From positions 248,001 through 312,000 of the forward strand of contig OY760143.1 of the NCBI GenBank assembly GCA_963663245.1: 64,000 nt of DNA, given 5' to 3'. Position 1 is the stretch's first letter. The number at the start of each line of letters is the position of its first letter. The translations under genes and the position numbers were made by a program. Source of the stretch: JAFGVL01 sp963663245. GTDB lineage: Bacteria; Bacteroidota; Bacteroidia; Bacteroidales; Paludibacteraceae. Positions 37,927 through 46,713 of the stretch are shown piece after piece. The notes beneath the pieces were generated by a model that saw only the letters and a program-made list of their open reading frames with translations, was not told the DNA's origin and did no database searches.

Positions 37927-40900
37927 TTATTGTTGCATAATTAGTTTTATTACATATGATTTATATTCAGTAGCTACACGAACAACACAGGTTTGGTTTG
38001 CGGCTACTACTTTTGCTTCAAGTTCAGAATGTTTAACATTATATTTACTATAAAGCATTCTTCCTGATTTTTCCCAAATGGTTACATTCTGAATCTTATC
38101 ACTAGGAGGACTAATAATTCCTATTGTATTTTTATCTTTTTGATATACTTGAATACAGCGATTCCCTTCACAATGATCAGCCTCTTTAATATCAGTTGAA
38201 ACCTGAGCACTACGGAATTCAACAAATAAATATCCATCTGAGCTAGTTCCATCGTGTTCTAAAGTATACTCTCCTAAAGATTTAAGATTTTGCTGTTCTC
38301 CAGTTTTTGTATTCATGAGAGTAACTTCAACTGAGTCAAAACTATCAGCTCCATTAAATGAAAGATTAATGCTTCCTTCTTTACTTGATTTTATTCCTAA
38401 TGGTGTCATATATGGAAGCTTGTTAAATTGATTAATGTCTAAAGCTACTTCTTCTGATAACGTATAAATCTCAGGCACATCATTATATTGAGAAAATAAT
38501 TTAAATGCATCATCTTGGCCACAAGCATTAGAAACACCACTGTTTCGAAGAGCTATTGCTGTGGAACTTTCTTTTATCCCGTTACTAGCTTTTATATGCA
38601 TAGTATTTGAAATAATTCCAGCACTTCTAAGTTTAGTAATCTCATCAGTTATATAGTGAGCACTTAAATCTACTGTTAAAGTATCTTCAATTAAGCCCTC
38701 AACAAAGAATGCTTGCATTGGAGCAATACTAGTGTCTGATAAATCTAAATCAGAGGAAATATCGGCGCCAGCCATAAAAGTTGTAAAAGTTGTTCCGTTC
38801 CAGAATTTTACTTTGTTGGCAATCACTCCAGAGTTTGAAGAATATAAAGCATTAAAGTCTAAGTGACACATCATAGGATTTCCAATTAAATTTAATCCTG
38901 TTTTAATCGGGAATTTTGGGTCAACGAGAGTGCCTGTAGAATCTTCCATGGCGAAACGATAAGCAAGAGAATCTACTTTTGGTAGAGAGATTGGGTCGTT
39001 TGTGTACAAGTAGCCTGAATATGTGCTAAACATGTAAACCACATCTCTTAACGTATCTCCTTGTTCTCTTGGAAGATAGTTTGTTATGTCAGACATTTCA
39101 AATGTCATTGGATTTGGGTAGTTAAATGTTTTATCATCTATATAATATGCAAAACCTACACCTGGTGTTAACATATAATCAGGAGTACTAAATCCTCTTG
39201 ACCATGTGCCTGTATTTAGTGCACCACCTAAATATAAAGAATCGGGATTAATTTCATCAAATAATCTTAAAATAGCAACGGGATGTCCTTGGAAAGAATA
39301 GTCTGCGGCATAGGTTTCTTTTAAAGGAGGTGTAATAGTATACCATTTTTTACGTTGATTTTCTAGTTGTACGTATGCTTTTTCGTAAGTTAGTTGTTCT
39401 AGTCCTAAAACGCCACCTCCAGGCTCAAATGTAATTGATTTACAGGCTGCTGGTCCACTTATTATAGGATAATCAATAGCTCCACTTGGATCACATATTA
39501 CAACATGTGTACAAACAGATGGTTGCCCATCAGTCCAATTGTCGTCGTCAGTCCAGTCATTACTAACAGCTCCAGTCCATGATGTTGTATCTGTAACCAT
39601 TCCGAGAGTAATTTCTATAGATGTGCGACTTGCACTTGTACAAGCTCCGTTGATAATTTCCACATAATAGGTAACACCATCTACTAATGGAGTATTAATT
39701 GGAAGCGCAGAACCTCCCGTAGCAACACTGTACCAAACCATAGTGCCAGGCCCTTGGACGTTTACATCAATATCTTCCAAAGTAGAAACATAACAAGTTG
39801 TTTGTTCAGCAGCTGCAGTTGGAGGAATAGGGTCTCCTTGGTCAACCAATACCGCAGTTCTATTAGTACTTGTACAAGAGTTGGTGTCACAAATAGCTTC
39901 TACATAATAAGTAGCGTCATCAACTAGGGCTGTTGATAATGGTAGCTCAGCACCTCCAGAAGAAGCATTGTACCATTTTATGCTAGTTTCTTCTGGCACA
40001 TTAACTACTAATGAGCCTAATGTATCTGCTCCACAATAATATTGGGTAGCCGGAGCAATAGGCGCTACTGGAAGTAGGCCAGGCGTAAATTCGATTGTGT
40101 CAGAAACGATAATATCACAAGAGCCAATAGGGAATTTAGAAGCTAGAATACTAACTTCAACAGTATCTGTTATTTGATAGGTTGTTAATGTAATATTTGA
40201 ACCATCACCCATTCTTCCATATCCAAATGTTGAGCTGTCGGAAACTAATATAGGTTCGTAATAAATTCCTGCCTCAGAACTTTGAACAGTAATTTCTCCA
40301 TAAGTTCCATCACAGAATGATTGAACACTAGATGTAATTGTTACAGCATTTGGAGAAGAGCAAATTACAGTTGCTATTGTTGTGCTCTCTAAGCTTAAGC
40401 ATTCGCCAGCTTGAGCTATACGTACTGAAATTTCTGAACCAGTTGCTATGTCGTAAGAAGGAATTCCTGTAACGGACCATGCTCCTGCTCCTGCAACAGC
40501 ATCTGAGCCTAATAAGAAGGTGCTGTCTGCATACACATAAACAGTTACTGGGTATGTGCCTCCAGAAATAGTCCCATCCACTTGTGTATCTCCATCAGTA
40601 GGAGTTGTTATGCCAACTGTATAAGACGATATGTCTGATTGTGTTGTAAGTGTAATCGTGTCTCCATCAATACTTTCTGTTAAGTCAATGCCAGCAGTTA
40701 CTGCAGCCGTAATTTCATCTCCAGAACTAAGGCTTAAGCTCGTTTTTGTCCATGTTCCGTCAGCTTGTACAGTAGTTGTTCCAAGTGAAGAACGAGTTGG
40801 GTTCAATTTATAAACTGTAATAGTTGAGCCTGTTGCTTCTACAGATGTTCCGCTTACACTTGTAATAGGGTATGATGCATTACAATCTGGAGTTGTTATG

Positions 40901-42642
40901 TTAGGAAAATAGGCTTCTCTTGTAACATACATGACAGTTGATGCATAGCATTTTCCTGTTTCTATCTGAGAAACAGTAATGCTATCTCCTAATTCTAAGC
41001 CAGAAACACTAAATGAATAAGCAAAAGGACTAGTTCCTGTAGTATACGAATCAACAATATCTCCATTTACATACAGAACTATTTCGGCATCTTCACTGTT
41101 TCCATTTCCTGAAATGGTAGAAGTGCTTTCTGTAATAGTGCTTTGATCTATAGTAGGAGCTGTGCTAGTTCCTGATGTATAGTAACAATCTAAAAGCTCA
41201 TAGGAATCACAAATTCCAGGTTCTTGGAAAACAAAACGATATACGCTTGAACCAATTGCTCTTTCAAAACATTGACCAGTTTGGCAGGCAAATTCAACCG
41301 TTTGAGGTTGAGTGGTGGTAACTATTGGGTTGGTAGATCCAGATTTTAACACTCCTGTATCAAACAAGGTTCCATCCGAATTATATAAATATATTTTGGT
41401 GCCAATAGGTCTGTCTACAGTAATCCTGTATCCTTTATCACCCCCAATTATAGCAATCTCTGATGGAAGAGGAGGGTCGGTAAGGGTTTCACAATTGTCT
41501 ACAACTTCTTCATCACAGTCGTCAGCAGAAATACCTTTTCCAGGAGCTGTGGCAGTTGCTCTAGCAATCATGCCTTCGGCTAAAGTTACGGCAGGGCTAA
41601 TACTGTCTAAATCTAGTGTCCATACTCCACCACTAGCAGTAGTTGTTCCAGTAGCTAATAGAGTATCAACAAGAGCTTGATAAATAGCAACTTCTATTAC
41701 GGTATTATCTGCTTCTGTTGTTGTTCCAGTAATTATGGTGTCTGCAGTTTGTATAGCATCAATCGGAGGGCATAAAGAGCGTTCTTCAATACCAGTATTT
41801 ATTCCAGAAGGAGGAGTGGGTGTTTGGCTTTCAATCACACAAATAAATTTTGCATCAAAACTCCCACCTGCACAATCGCCACCTACATCAGACATAGAAT
41901 TGCTGCCTATACTTACACTAGGATTCATGTTCGAGACAACAGCAAAACGTAAAGGGGTATCTTCATCAATGCCAAAGCTGCTAAAGCTTGTCATGGTTAC
42001 AAAAAAGTCAAAGAAATAATCGGGGTCGCCACAATAATTACTTACTGCGATAGATTTTTGAGCATTGTTGGCATAAGAATTTGATTCTACTAAAGAGGGG
42101 TTGGTTGTTCCATCCACATCGTATAAGTCGACACCATGGTTCGTCATTAAAACCACCTCAATTTCAAATCCAGGGTTGCCAGGCACAGCATTCGGGTCAG
42201 CATCTGGTCCTGTAAAACCAAACTTAGCATCAGTATCAATTAATACAGAATATGCTTTTGAGTTGGAAATAAAGTATGCTACACGTAAACGAAATAGCAT
42301 TGCATCATTCGGACTATCCCAATAGGTTAATGCCGCATATTGATCAGGACTTGCATCACCTACTATTTCACTAAAGTGACAAGCTCGACCTTGTTCAAGG
42401 TCATCCGTAGGGTCAGAAGTAACAATTGGTATATATGGAATTTCACTTTGTGACACATCGCTGTTTGGAGGGTTGGTAAAACCAATTTGCACACCATCAG
42501 TTTTTTGCGAAACATATCCGTCGCCATCAGGGTCTAAGATTGTGGCTCCCGTACCAGCATCTGTTAGAATTAACCCAGGCGTTTGAGCTGAAGAGAATAA
42601 GCTCATTGCGAATAGAACTAAAAGGATAGATAACTTTTTCAT
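37927..42642 (-). CDS. Large Ig-like multidomain surface protein, probable T9SS cargo
   Basis: A 1571-residue protein. A signal peptide (1-19, ending FSSAQ) precedes the N-terminal module (about 20-270) shared with the 850-residue neighbour. Next come several bacterial Ig-like domains (about 280-850), some with the pattern TVxVYxxxxxLGxxxVxxxGxW. Two Ig_7-like domains follow at about 861 and 942 (IKWYNASSGG and MVWYSVATGG, each followed by TYYVE). Residues of about 1019-1571 are the shared C-terminal module with the Cys pair (CEGNRCIQVYQKD) and the tail SYVIKLIMQQ. No enzymatic motif is seen. It probably acts as a long surface adhesin or stalk. Confidence 0.82.
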   Translation of the reverse strand: MKKLSILLVLFAMSLFSSAQTPGLILTDAGTGATILDPDGDGYVSQKTDGVQIGFTNPPNSDVSQSEIPYIPIVTSDPTDDLEQGRACHFSEIVGDASPDQYAALTYWDSPNDAMLFRLRVAYFISNSKAYSVLIDTDAKFGFTGPDADPNAVPGNPGFEIEVVLMTNHGVDLYDVDGTTNPSLVESNSYANNAQKSIAVSNYCGDPDYFFDFFVTMTSFSSFGIDEDTPLRFAVVSNMNPSVSIGSNSMSDVGGDCAGGSFDAKFICVIESQTPTPPSGINTGIEERSLCPPIDAIQTADTIITGTTTEADNTVIEVAIYQALVDTLLATGTTTASGGVWTLDLDSISPAVTLAEGMIARATATAPGKGISADDCDEEVVDNCETLTDPPLPSEIAIIGGDKGYRITVDRPIGTKIYLYNSDGTLFDTGVLKSGSTNPIVTTTQPQTVEFACQTGQCFERAIGSSVYRFVFQEPGICDSYELLDCYYTSGTSTAPTIDQSTITESTSTISGNGNSEDAEIVLYVNGDIVDSYTTGTSPFAYSFSVSGLELGDSITVSQIETGKCYASTVMYVTREAYFPNITTPDCNASYPITSVSGTSVEATGSTITVYKLNPTRSSLGTTTVQADGTWTKTSLSLSSGDEITAAVTAGIDLTESIDGDTITLTTQSDISSYTVGITTPTDGDTQVDGTISGGTYPVTVYVYADSTFLLGSDAVAGAGAWSVTGIPSYDIATGSEISVRIAQAGECLSLESTTIATVICSSPNAVTITSSVQSFCDGTYGEITVQSSEAGIYYEPILVSDSSTFGYGRMGDGSNITLTTYQITDTVEVSILASKFPIGSCDIIVSDTIEFTPGLLPVAPIAPATQYYCGADTLGSLVVNVPEETSIKWYNASSGGAELPLSTALVDDATYYVEAICDTNSCTSTNRTAVLVDQGDPIPPTAAAEQTTCYVSTLEDIDVNVQGPGTMVWYSVATGGSALPINTPLVDGVTYYVEIINGACTSASRTSIEITLGMVTDTTSWTGAVSNDWTDDDNWTDGQPSVCTHVVICDPSGAIDYPIISGPAACKSITFEPGGGVLGLEQLTYEKAYVQLENQRKKWYTITPPLKETYAADYSFQGHPVAILRLFDEINPDSLYLGGALNTGTWSRGFSTPDYMLTPGVGFAYYIDDKTFNYPNPMTFEMSDITNYLPREQGDTLRDVVYMFSTYSGYLYTNDPISLPKVDSLAYRFAMEDSTGTLVDPKFPIKTGLNLIGNPMMCHLDFNALYSSNSGVIANKVKFWNGTTFTTFMAGADISSDLDLSDTSIAPMQAFFVEGLIEDTLTVDLSAHYITDEITKLRSAGIISNTMHIKASNGIKESSTAIALRNSGVSNACGQDDAFKLFSQYNDVPEIYTLSEEVALDINQFNKLPYMTPLGIKSSKEGSINLSFNGADSFDSVEVTLMNTKTGEQQNLKSLGEYTLEHDGTSSDGYLFVEFRSAQVSTDIKEADHCEGNRCIQVYQKDKNTIGIISPPSDKIQNVTIWEKSGRMLYSKYNVKHSELEAKVVAANQTCVVRVATEYKSYVIKLIMQQ

Positions 42643-42803
42643 AAGCCCCGTTTTAAGTGAATTTTGCTGAAACCTTGGTGTGTTTTCAGTATCAACAAAG
42701 GCTACTTAATGAAAAGTAAAATATATTGGAGAGATAAATTTAATGTTTATTAATATATTAAACAAGAGCTGAATTGCTGTTTATCAACAGGTATATTTAA
42801 TGA

Positions 42804-42831
42804 AAAAAGCCGTCAAATAGGACGGCTTTTT
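42804..42831. terminator. Terminator downstream of metY
   Basis: An 11-base GC-containing stem (42804-42814 with 42821-42831) flanked by A and T runs, 50 bases past the metY stop. It separates metY from the surface-protein genes. Confidence 0.82.
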
Positions 42832-42881
42832 AACATTTATCTTATGTTTTTGGAAAATATTACTTGTTAAGGATTTTAACT

Positions 42882-44183
42882 CTATAGAGCATTAAATGCT
42901 TGTTCAAAATCGGCTTTAATATCATCAATATTTTCAATTCCAACTGATACGCGCACTAGACCAGGAACAACTCCTGCAGCTTTTTGCTCTTCTGAAGAAA
43001 GCTGTTCGTGTGTCGTTGCAGCCGGATGAATTATCAAAGATTTGGCATCTCCGACATTGGCTAAGTGACTAATTAATTTGACATTATCTATTAATTTATC
43101 TGCATTTTCTGCGTCTCCTTTTATTTTAAAAGTTAACACTCCTCCAAAGCCATTTTTCAGATATTTTTTGGCTAATTGATGGTATTCACTACTTTCTAAA
43201 CCAGGATAGTTGACAGATTCCACTTTTGAGTGTTTTTCTAACCATTTAGCTAAAGCCAAAGCATTCTCTACATGACGTTCTACACGAAGCGATAATGTTT
43301 CTAATCCTTGTAATAACAGGAAGGAATTAAAAGGGCTGATGGCATTTCCCCAATCACGTAGGCCTTCTACTCTAGCTCTTATATTAAATGCGATGTTCCC
43401 AAATGGTCCATTTGTGCCAAAGGTATCCCAAAATACCAGTCCGTGGTAACTTTCAGAAGGTTCGGTGAAAGCAGGGAATTTTCCATTCCCCCAATTGAAT
43501 TTTCCGCTGTCAATAATAACTCCGCCTAAAGAAGTTCCATGTCCACCTATCCATTTAGTAGCAGACTCAACAACAATGCTTGCTCCGTGTTCTATAGGAC
43601 GAAATAAATAACCCCCTGTTCCGAAAGTATTATCTACAATAAGAGGAATGTCGTATTTGTTGGCGATAGCTGCAATGGCATCAAAGTCTGGCACATTTAA
43701 TTCTGGGTTGCCAATTGTTTCAAGATATAAAGCCTTGGTGTTTTCATCAATTAGCGCTTCGAAAGATGCTGGGTTTTCGTTGGGTGTAAAACGCACTTCT
43801 ACTCCTAATCTTTTAAATTGACTTTTAAATTGATTGTATGTTCCACCGTACAAGTAATTAGTAGAAACAAAGTTATCTCCATTTTCTAGAATATTATTTA
43901 AAGCTAAAAATTGTGCAGATTGACCTGAAGAAGTTGCTAAGGCAGTAACTCCACCCTCTAATGCAGCAATCCTTTTTTCAAAGACATCTGTTGTGGGGTT
44001 CATTAGTCGGGTATAGATATTTCCAAATTCTTTTAGCCCAAATAAATCGGCTCCATGTTTTGCATCATTAAATACATAAGATGTTGTTTGATATATAGGA
44101 ACTGCGCGTGCATTTGTAGTTTTATCTACTTCTTGTCCTGCATGTAATTGCAAGGTTTCAAATTTTAAATCAGTTGAGGCCAT
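42882..44183 (-). CDS. metY: O-acetylhomoserine sulfhydrylase (aminocarboxypropyltransferase)
   Basis: PLP enzyme that makes homocysteine from O-acetylhomoserine and sulfide. The N-terminus FETLQLHAGQEVDKTTNARAVPIYQTTSYVF is typical, and the PLP lysine is in VVESATKWIGGHGTSLGG (about residue 210). The length of 433 residues fits the MetY rather than the shorter MetB/MetC branch. GxIYTRLMNPTTDVFE and PFNSFLLLQGLETLSLR are further family blocks. It has a TTG-N18-TATTTTTG promoter and a short leader without an evident SAM riboswitch. Confidence 0.94.
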   Translation of the reverse strand: MASTDLKFETLQLHAGQEVDKTTNARAVPIYQTTSYVFNDAKHGADLFGLKEFGNIYTRLMNPTTDVFEKRIAALEGGVTALATSSGQSAQFLALNNILENGDNFVSTNYLYGGTYNQFKSQFKRLGVEVRFTPNENPASFEALIDENTKALYLETIGNPELNVPDFDAIAAIANKYDIPLIVDNTFGTGGYLFRPIEHGASIVVESATKWIGGHGTSLGGVIIDSGKFNWGNGKFPAFTEPSESYHGLVFWDTFGTNGPFGNIAFNIRARVEGLRDWGNAISPFNSFLLLQGLETLSLRVERHVENALALAKWLEKHSKVESVNYPGLESSEYHQLAKKYLKNGFGGVLTFKIKGDAENADKLIDNVKLISHLANVGDAKSLIIHPAATTHEQLSSEEQKAAGVVPGLVRVSVGIENIDDIKADFEQAFNAL

Positions 44184-44212
44184 AATTCGTTTTTATTGAT
44201 TAATAGGTAATG

Positions 44213-44241
44213 CAAAAATAAATGAGATTTTGCTTTTGCAA
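44213..44241 (-). promoter_or_regulatory. Promoter TTG-N18-TATTTTTG for metY
   Basis: On the minus strand TTG (44239-44241) is followed after 18 bases by TATTTTTG (44213-44220); the ATG is 29 bases downstream. Confidence 0.6.
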
Positions 44242-44292
44242 AACCCCATTGATTAGGCATATTTATACCGAGAATATGGTATGAAATGAATT

Positions 44293-44814
44293 TTATTCAG
44301 TTAGAAGACTATCAACTAACTGCACCATTTTTTGGAAATCTTCTTCGTTATAGCCTAATGCCTGATGAACAACAATTCCATTTTTATCTACAACATAACT
44401 GCGTGGAATAATGTCATATGCAAATGACTTAAATATTTTTTTGTCCTTGTCTGCTGTATATGGGAGTTTATATCCTTTTTCAGCATAGAATTTTTTAATT
44501 TTACTTGCGGTATGTCCACGTCCTACAACTAACAATTCAAAGTTTTTGTTGTTTTTGTGTTTGTTCCATATATCAGTCTCTAGTTTTGGGAGTTCTTTTC
44601 TACAAGGAGGGCACCAGAAAGCAAAAAAGTTGACAAGAACAACCTTTCCTTTTAGTTCAGTTGAGTTTACTTTTAAAGTATCATCTTTAATAAAGACAAA
44701 TTCAGGAACAGCTTGTCCTACTTTCACAATTGTGTACTTGTCTTTCTTTTCTTTGCTAAACGAGAGCAATGGAAGTATAAGTAATATTGATAAGATTAAA
44801 TTTCGAGTAGTCAT
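44293..44814 (-). CDS. TlpA-like thioredoxin-fold protein
   Basis: A 173-residue exported thiol-disulfide protein. An N-terminal hydrophobic signal (about 5-20) precedes a TlpA/ResA-type domain with the redox motif FWCPPC (Cys 68 and Cys 71) in VNFFAFWCPPCRKELPKLE, and a cis-Pro region IIPRSYVVDKNG. Such proteins reduce or isomerise disulfides in the periplasm or help cytochrome maturation. Here the partner is unknown. It is transcribed toward metY, which has its own promoter. A possible -7 element (TAATTTTG) is at 44865-44872 on the minus strand. Confidence 0.88.
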   Translation of the reverse strand: MTTRNLILSILLILPLLSFSKEKKDKYTIVKVGQAVPEFVFIKDDTLKVNSTELKGKVVLVNFFAFWCPPCRKELPKLETDIWNKHKNNKNFELLVVGRGHTASKIKKFYAEKGYKLPYTADKDKKIFKSFAYDIIPRSYVVDKNGIVVHQALGYNEEDFQKMVQLVDSLLTE

Positions 44815-44954
44815 AGTATCATATATTAATGTGAATTAAGGTTTTTCTTTAAAAGGGAGCTAAACAAAATTAGTGATTTTTTTCAAATTTTAGCTTAATT
44901 TTTCAATAATCGTACAATAATTAATAATTATATTAAAAAGTATAATAATGTCTT

Positions 44955-44962
44955 TATATTTG
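44955..44962 (+). promoter_or_regulatory. -7 element for comM/yifB
   Basis: TATATTTG matches TAnnTTTG and lies 29 bases before the ATG at 44992. No -33 TTG is seen at the usual spacing. Confidence 0.5.
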
Positions 44963-44991
44963 AAGATTATTAAATATAAAGTAAAATAAAA

Positions 44992-46530
44992 ATGTTAGTA
45001 AAAACTTATGGCGCATCTGTACAGGGTATAGATGCAACGATTGTGACAATTGAAGTAAATGTTTCTCAAGGAATACAATTTTTTTTAGTAGGCTTGCCTG
45101 ATAATGCTGTTAAAGAAAGTCATAAACGGATTATCTCAGCGTTTCAACATAATAAGTTAAAAGTTCCGAAAAAACAGGTAGTTATCAATATGGCTCCAGC
45201 AGATATTCGTAAGGAAGGCTCAGCTTATGACTTGCCTTTGGCTATTGGAATTTTGGCAGCAGAAGATGTATTAAAAGGAATGATTATTGATCAATTTATA
45301 ATAATGGGAGAGCTGTCTTTAGACGGCAGTTTAAATCCAATTAAAGGAGTTCTTCCAATAGCTATTAAAGCTAGAGAACAAGGATTTAAAGGAATTATTC
45401 TTCCTAGAGAAAATAGTAGAGAGGCTGCTGTTGTAAATGATTTGGATGTTTATGGGGTTGATAATTTAAAGCAAGTTGTTGATTTTTTCAATGAAGATAT
45501 TGAGCTTAAACCAACAATTGTAGATACTAGAGGTGAATTTTTTTCGAAGACAAATCATTTTGCAGTAGATTTTTCTGATGTTAAAGGGCAAGAGAATGTT
45601 AAGCGTGCGTTGGAGGTCGCGGCATCAGGAGGACATAACATAATAATGGTAGGGCCACCAGGAGCTGGAAAGTCAATGATGGCAAAATGTATTCCTACAA
45701 TACTTCCTCCGTTTTCATTGCACGAAGCTTTGGAAACAACAAAAATTCATTCTGTTGCAGGTAAGTTGAATAATCATACTGCACTTATGTCTGAACGCCC
45801 ATTCCGTAGTCCTCATCATACAATATCCGATGTTGCATTAGTTGGAGGAGGCTCTTTCCCTCAACCAGGAGAGATATCATTAGCACATAACGGGGTGTTG
45901 TTTTTAGATGAGTTGCCAGAGTTTAAACGTACGGTTTTAGAGGTTATGAGACAACCTCTTGAAGACAGAAAAATTAGTATTGCTCGCTCAAAATTTTCGA
46001 TAGATTACCCTGCTAGCTGTATGTTAGTTGCATCAATGAACCCTTGTCCATGCGGATATTATAATCACCCAGATAAAGACTGTGTCTGTGGTCCAGGCCA
46101 AGTGCAAAAATATTTGGGTCGAATTTCAGGACCTTTATTAGATAGAATTGATATTCATATTGAGATTGTGCCAGTTCCTTTTGAGAAACTATATGAATTG
46201 CAAGAGTCTGAAAAAAGTATGCAAATTCGTGAGCGTATTATGAAAGCCAGAGAAATTCAAGAAGTTCGTTTTAAGGATGTGGAGAATATTTATTGTAATG
46301 CTCAGATGTCCTCAAAGTTATTACGTCAATATGCAATTCCTGATGAGGCTGGTGCTGCTATTTTAAAAAATGCAATGCAGCGTCTTAATCTTTCTGCTCG
46401 AGCATACGATCGTATTCTTAAAGTGTCTCGCACTATTGCAGATATGGAGTCTTGTGAGGGTGTTTTAGCGGAGCATATTGCTGAAGCTGTAAATTATAGA
46501 AATTTAGATAGAGAAGGCTGGACGGGATAA
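44992..46530 (+). CDS. comM: YifB/ComM family AAA ATPase (Mg-chelatase-like)
   Basis: A 512-residue protein of the ComM family, known as a branch-migration helicase that helps integrate foreign DNA during transformation. The N-terminal ChlI-like domain (MLVKTYGASVQGIDATIVTIEVNVSQGI region) precedes the AAA core: GQENVKRALEVAASGGHN, Walker A GPPGAGKSMMAK, Walker B VLFLDELPEF and the Cys-rich segment MNPCPCGYYNHPDKDCVCG. The last part is the C-terminal Mg-chelatase domain. It appears to be monocistronic, between the TlpA-like gene and parE. Confidence 0.93.
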   Translation: MLVKTYGASVQGIDATIVTIEVNVSQGIQFFLVGLPDNAVKESHKRIISAFQHNKLKVPKKQVVINMAPADIRKEGSAYDLPLAIGILAAEDVLKGMIIDQFIIMGELSLDGSLNPIKGVLPIAIKAREQGFKGIILPRENSREAAVVNDLDVYGVDNLKQVVDFFNEDIELKPTIVDTRGEFFSKTNHFAVDFSDVKGQENVKRALEVAASGGHNIIMVGPPGAGKSMMAKCIPTILPPFSLHEALETTKIHSVAGKLNNHTALMSERPFRSPHHTISDVALVGGGSFPQPGEISLAHNGVLFLDELPEFKRTVLEVMRQPLEDRKISIARSKFSIDYPASCMLVASMNPCPCGYYNHPDKDCVCGPGQVQKYLGRISGPLLDRIDIHIEIVPVPFEKLYELQESEKSMQIRERIMKAREIQEVRFKDVENIYCNAQMSSKLLRQYAIPDEAGAAILKNAMQRLNLSARAYDRILKVSRTIADMESCEGVLAEHIAEAVNYRNLDREGWTG

Positions 46531-46701
46531 TTAAAGAAAATCAAAATATAATATTTAATTAAGTCGATGAATTGAATGAAAAGGAGTAATAACTAACTTC
46601 AATAACAAAGGTAGGTTTTGACTTGAGTAATAATTGACAACTCTTTTAAAACCTGTTCATAACTTCCTCTCACATAACTTTTTCAGCTGTTTCAAATATT
46701 C

Positions 46702-46709
46702 TATTTTTG
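46702..46709 (+). promoter_or_regulatory. -7 element directly before parE
   Basis: TATTTTTG matches TAnnTTTG and ends only 4 bases before the ATG at 46714. If it is used, the transcript would start at or next to the start codon. Confidence 0.5.
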
Positions 46710-46713
46710 CAAT

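Noticed and set aside
40631..42325. Plus-strand open frames inside the large surface-protein genes
   Set aside because: They have no start context and no recognisable domain, and they mirror the amino-acid bias of the real minus-strand genes.
27174..42642. CRISPR or mobile element origin for the repeated gene family
   Set aside because: No direct-repeat/spacer pattern, transposase or terminal repeats. The similarity is between whole protein modules.
44184..44292. SAM riboswitch before metY
   Set aside because: The -7 element lies 29 bases before the ATG, so the leader is too short.
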